From: Paramecium tetraurelia
Taxonomy: Eukaryota; Ciliophora; Oligohymenophorea; Peniculida; Parameciidae
Direction: 5' to 3'
DNA length: 64,000 bases
Assembly (NCBI RefSeq): GCF_000165425.1
Contig: NW_001799422.1
Span: 373,206 to 437,205, forward strand
Below are positions 62,011-64,000 of this stretch, in pieces. The notes beneath the pieces were generated by a model. The model was given only the letters and a program-made list of their open reading frames with translations, was not told the origin of the DNA and did not search any database. Every line of letters begins with the position of its first letter. Position 1 is the first letter of the stretch. Position numbers and translations under genes: made by a program.

Positions 62011-63266
62011 ATGGTCAAATATTAAGTTTTAAGAAAATAAACAGGTTTGGGATCGAGGATCATTAGATAACCTGACTCTAGTGTAGAGGAGTAAATAATT
62101 GAAACTTGCAAGTCACTTATGCCAACAAGACCAGATACACAATAATCAAAATAAAAAAATGGAACTTAATCTGCCTAAGAAAAACCATAAACAAGAGAGA
62201 ATCATGCATCTCGACTTAGAACTCCGAAATCAGAGAGTTTATTAAGAATTAAGAGCCAAGAAAATTAAATTGAAGACTTTTAGCCAATCAATTAATAATT
62301 CAACTATGTGGATGAAATACCTTTGGATCACCCAATTTGGAAACTAATTTTGCCAGATGTTTAAAGTGTTAACATTCCTAAGCTTATAAATGACAATCCA
62401 GATTATTTCCATCATTAATTAGGTAAATCTAATGGAATAAATTTAATTTCTAGGTTTTTGCGCTTGCTATAAATGTGAATGTGGTTAGTGTAAATGTAAT
62501 TTCTCTAAAAATTGTAAATTGAATTATTAATCTTCTCAAAATACTGTTTATGGCAAAGATTTCTTACATAAACAAACTGGATATAATTCTCTTCGACCAT
62601 TGAATTAAACGTATTACTCCACTCAATTTTTTAATCAAAAACCAATTGATCAGCAAAGTTCACAATAAGTAAGTTTAAAATTTAGAATTTAGACATCATA
62701 CAAGCAATTCAAAATCCCAGTATAAGAAATGCTTAGGCCATAATCACAAGAGCATCGAGGAGATTTCTTAGGCAATAGTAGCTACAAAGTACTCTATTCT
62801 TAGAGATTTTTAGACTCAATTCAAATTCTGGGGACCACCAGAAACTGCTCATTTTAAAAGGCCAGTTCATTAAAGTGTGAGTGATTAAATACCTTTCACA
62901 GCGCAATCATTATATAAAGATTCATTTGCAAACAAACCTTATCAGAAGCCTAGCGATTCTTTAAAGATGATGACAGAATTGTAAATTTTTATATGCTTAA
63001 TTTGAAGGACTCCTTTGCCAACTGGATAACCATTTGTCTCATAATCATAGACCCAATTAGCATATTAACCATTCAGAATTTAAAAAAACCCTAAATTAAA
63101 CAGCGACAAAATCATAGATTATGGTAGAAGTCCTAAATATGATACTCAATATAAAAGTCTAGTGCATACAGAATACACACCAAAAAAATAAAAATATTGT
63201 CCTGCAAAGGAATACATAGCTCATTATTAATAAAGAACATAATAAAAATTAAAATAATAATAGTGA
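62011..63266 (+). CDS. SAXO-like microtubule-associated ciliary protein
   Basis: A 382-residue protein of the SAXO (FAM154) type. A Cys-rich motif FCACYKCECGQCKC follows about 135 polar residues; beyond it are repeated microtubule-binding-type units with TYYSTQF, TSYKQF, SSYKTQFKFWGPP and LYKDSFANKPYQKP. SAXO proteins sit inside or along ciliary doublet microtubules. Introns: 62423-62453 (31 nt), 62669-62692 (24 nt), 62789-62813 (25 nt) and 62981-63007 (27 nt, AAG end). All four are needed for one frame to TGA 63264-63266. The start at 62011 is the first ATG in frame. Confidence 0.75.
62981..63007 (+). other. Intron with AAG acceptor (27 nt)
   Basis: Starts gtaaattttt and ends ttgaag. It joins MMTEL to TPLPTGQPFVSQ in frame; unspliced, the frame reaches TGA inside the intron. 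Confidence 0.55.
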
Positions 63267-63569
63267 AATAAAATGTATCAATCTTGATAGATTCTAATAT
63301 GGTATTTGTAAATTATTCAGTTATAATTTTCGGATTTCTTCATAAAATATTTTATTTAATTACAATAAATGTCAAAATTTTAAGATTAATTGTTAAATTC
63401 CTCAAGATTTGAACCATCTTCGATTCAGTAATAATGTATTAATTAATTTTTTCTTTGAGTGTGAAATAATTTAACTTATGAATGCATTTTTTAAGATCTT
63501 ATATATAATTTAATCTTTTATTAATTTTATTTCGGAATCTGATTATAAATTAAAGTATTTACTTATTAA
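63267..63569. other. AT-rich intergenic stretch
   Basis: About 300 bases between two plus-strand genes, with no gene or recognisable motif. It holds the terminator of the SAXO-like gene and the promoter of the next one. Confidence 0.4.
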
Positions 63570-64000
63570 ATGAAGCTAATAAAGTTTGACAAATTTGATA
63601 AGCCTTGCCTTTAATCTTAGCATGAAATCAAAATAACAACCAATCTTATTAGAACTCCAAAATAAAGTCAATCTTAAACATTTATTACATTCAAATCATC
63701 ACCTGTTAATTCAAAAAAAAGTAGTGTTCATCGACAATCAACTCATTTGACACAACACAAAAGCTAAATTTCTCACAACCATATAAATAACAAAATCCAA
63801 ATACTGTCCTAATAAAATGCAATTTTAACATTTTAAGAATGCATTTCCATTCTTTGCGATTTTAAATCCACTTCGCCTTTGCTATTATATAATAAAAAAT
63901 TACCTTAAAAAACAAAGGAGAAAATGGACTAAATTTCTAGTATTGTTGATCAAATGTTACCCTAAGACAGTAAGGAAGAGATGAGAAGATCAAAAACTCT
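63570..64000 (+). CDS. Unknown protein, N-terminal part (3' end outside window)
   Basis: An open frame from ATG 63570 (MKLIKFDKFDKPCL) to the window end, 143 codons without TGA. Polar and Ser/Gln/Lys-rich (NLIRTPKQSQSQTF, SSPVNSKKSSVHRQ), then a possible helical region starting MDQISSIVDQMLPQDSKEEM at about 63924. This later ATG may be the true start if the first part is an untranslated region or contains an intron. No known domain. Confidence 0.45.

Overview
The window is protein-coding DNA from a ciliate macronuclear chromosome, almost certainly Paramecium. TAA and TAG are read as glutamine throughout and only TGA stops; with that code, long intact proteins appear. Introns are tiny (about 20-40 nt, GTA...AG). 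Genes are packed tightly on both strands and the DNA is very AT-rich. A trichocyst matrix protein gene, specific to this group, lies at 57968-59108. Nothing in the window indicates a transposon, virus-like element, CRISPR array, tRNA or rRNA. The species cannot be fixed from this sequence.

Layout. 1-5.2 kb: the 3' two thirds of elongation factor 2, a BRCT-like remnant, an FtsH-type AAA protein without its peptidase, and a coiled-coil protein. 5.2-9.6 kb: a 1450-residue ASH/hydin-like ciliary protein. 9.7-13.3 kb: a tandem universal stress protein, a signal-peptide-peptidase-like protein that has lost its GxGD motif, and an alveolin. 13.4-24.6 kb: a sparse region with small proteins beginning MGC or MGQTC (likely myristoylated and palmitoylated), two ordinary unknown genes, a ubiquitin protease and decayed coding sequence. 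24.7-35.2 kb: quinoid dihydropteridine reductase, a 1833-residue C2-like protein and a P5B ATPase. 36-49 kb: an unknown protein and an inner-arm dynein heavy chain with a 150-N gap. 49-55 kb: VHS-GAT adaptor, OLA1 GTPase, calcium-dependent protein kinase and PP2C phosphatase. 55-64 kb: coiled-coil protein, two-TM ciliate protein, trichocyst matrix protein, two MORN proteins, a SAXO-like microtubule protein and the start of another gene.

Much of the content serves the cortex and cilia: dynein arm, ASH protein, SAXO, alveolin, MORN proteins and trichocyst matrix. Another part serves signalling and membrane traffic: CDPK, PP2C, VHS-GAT, DUSP-USP protease, P5B ATPase. No operon is implied.

Two points affect every model. 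First, several genes need single-base shifts, often in homopolymers, to stay in frame; these concentrate in the first 4 kb but also occur in the dynein, the stress protein and others. Consensus error and true decay cannot be separated here. Second, several introns appear to end in AAG instead of TAG; in OLA1 and the VHS-GAT gene these are needed to keep conserved motifs or the full frame intact.
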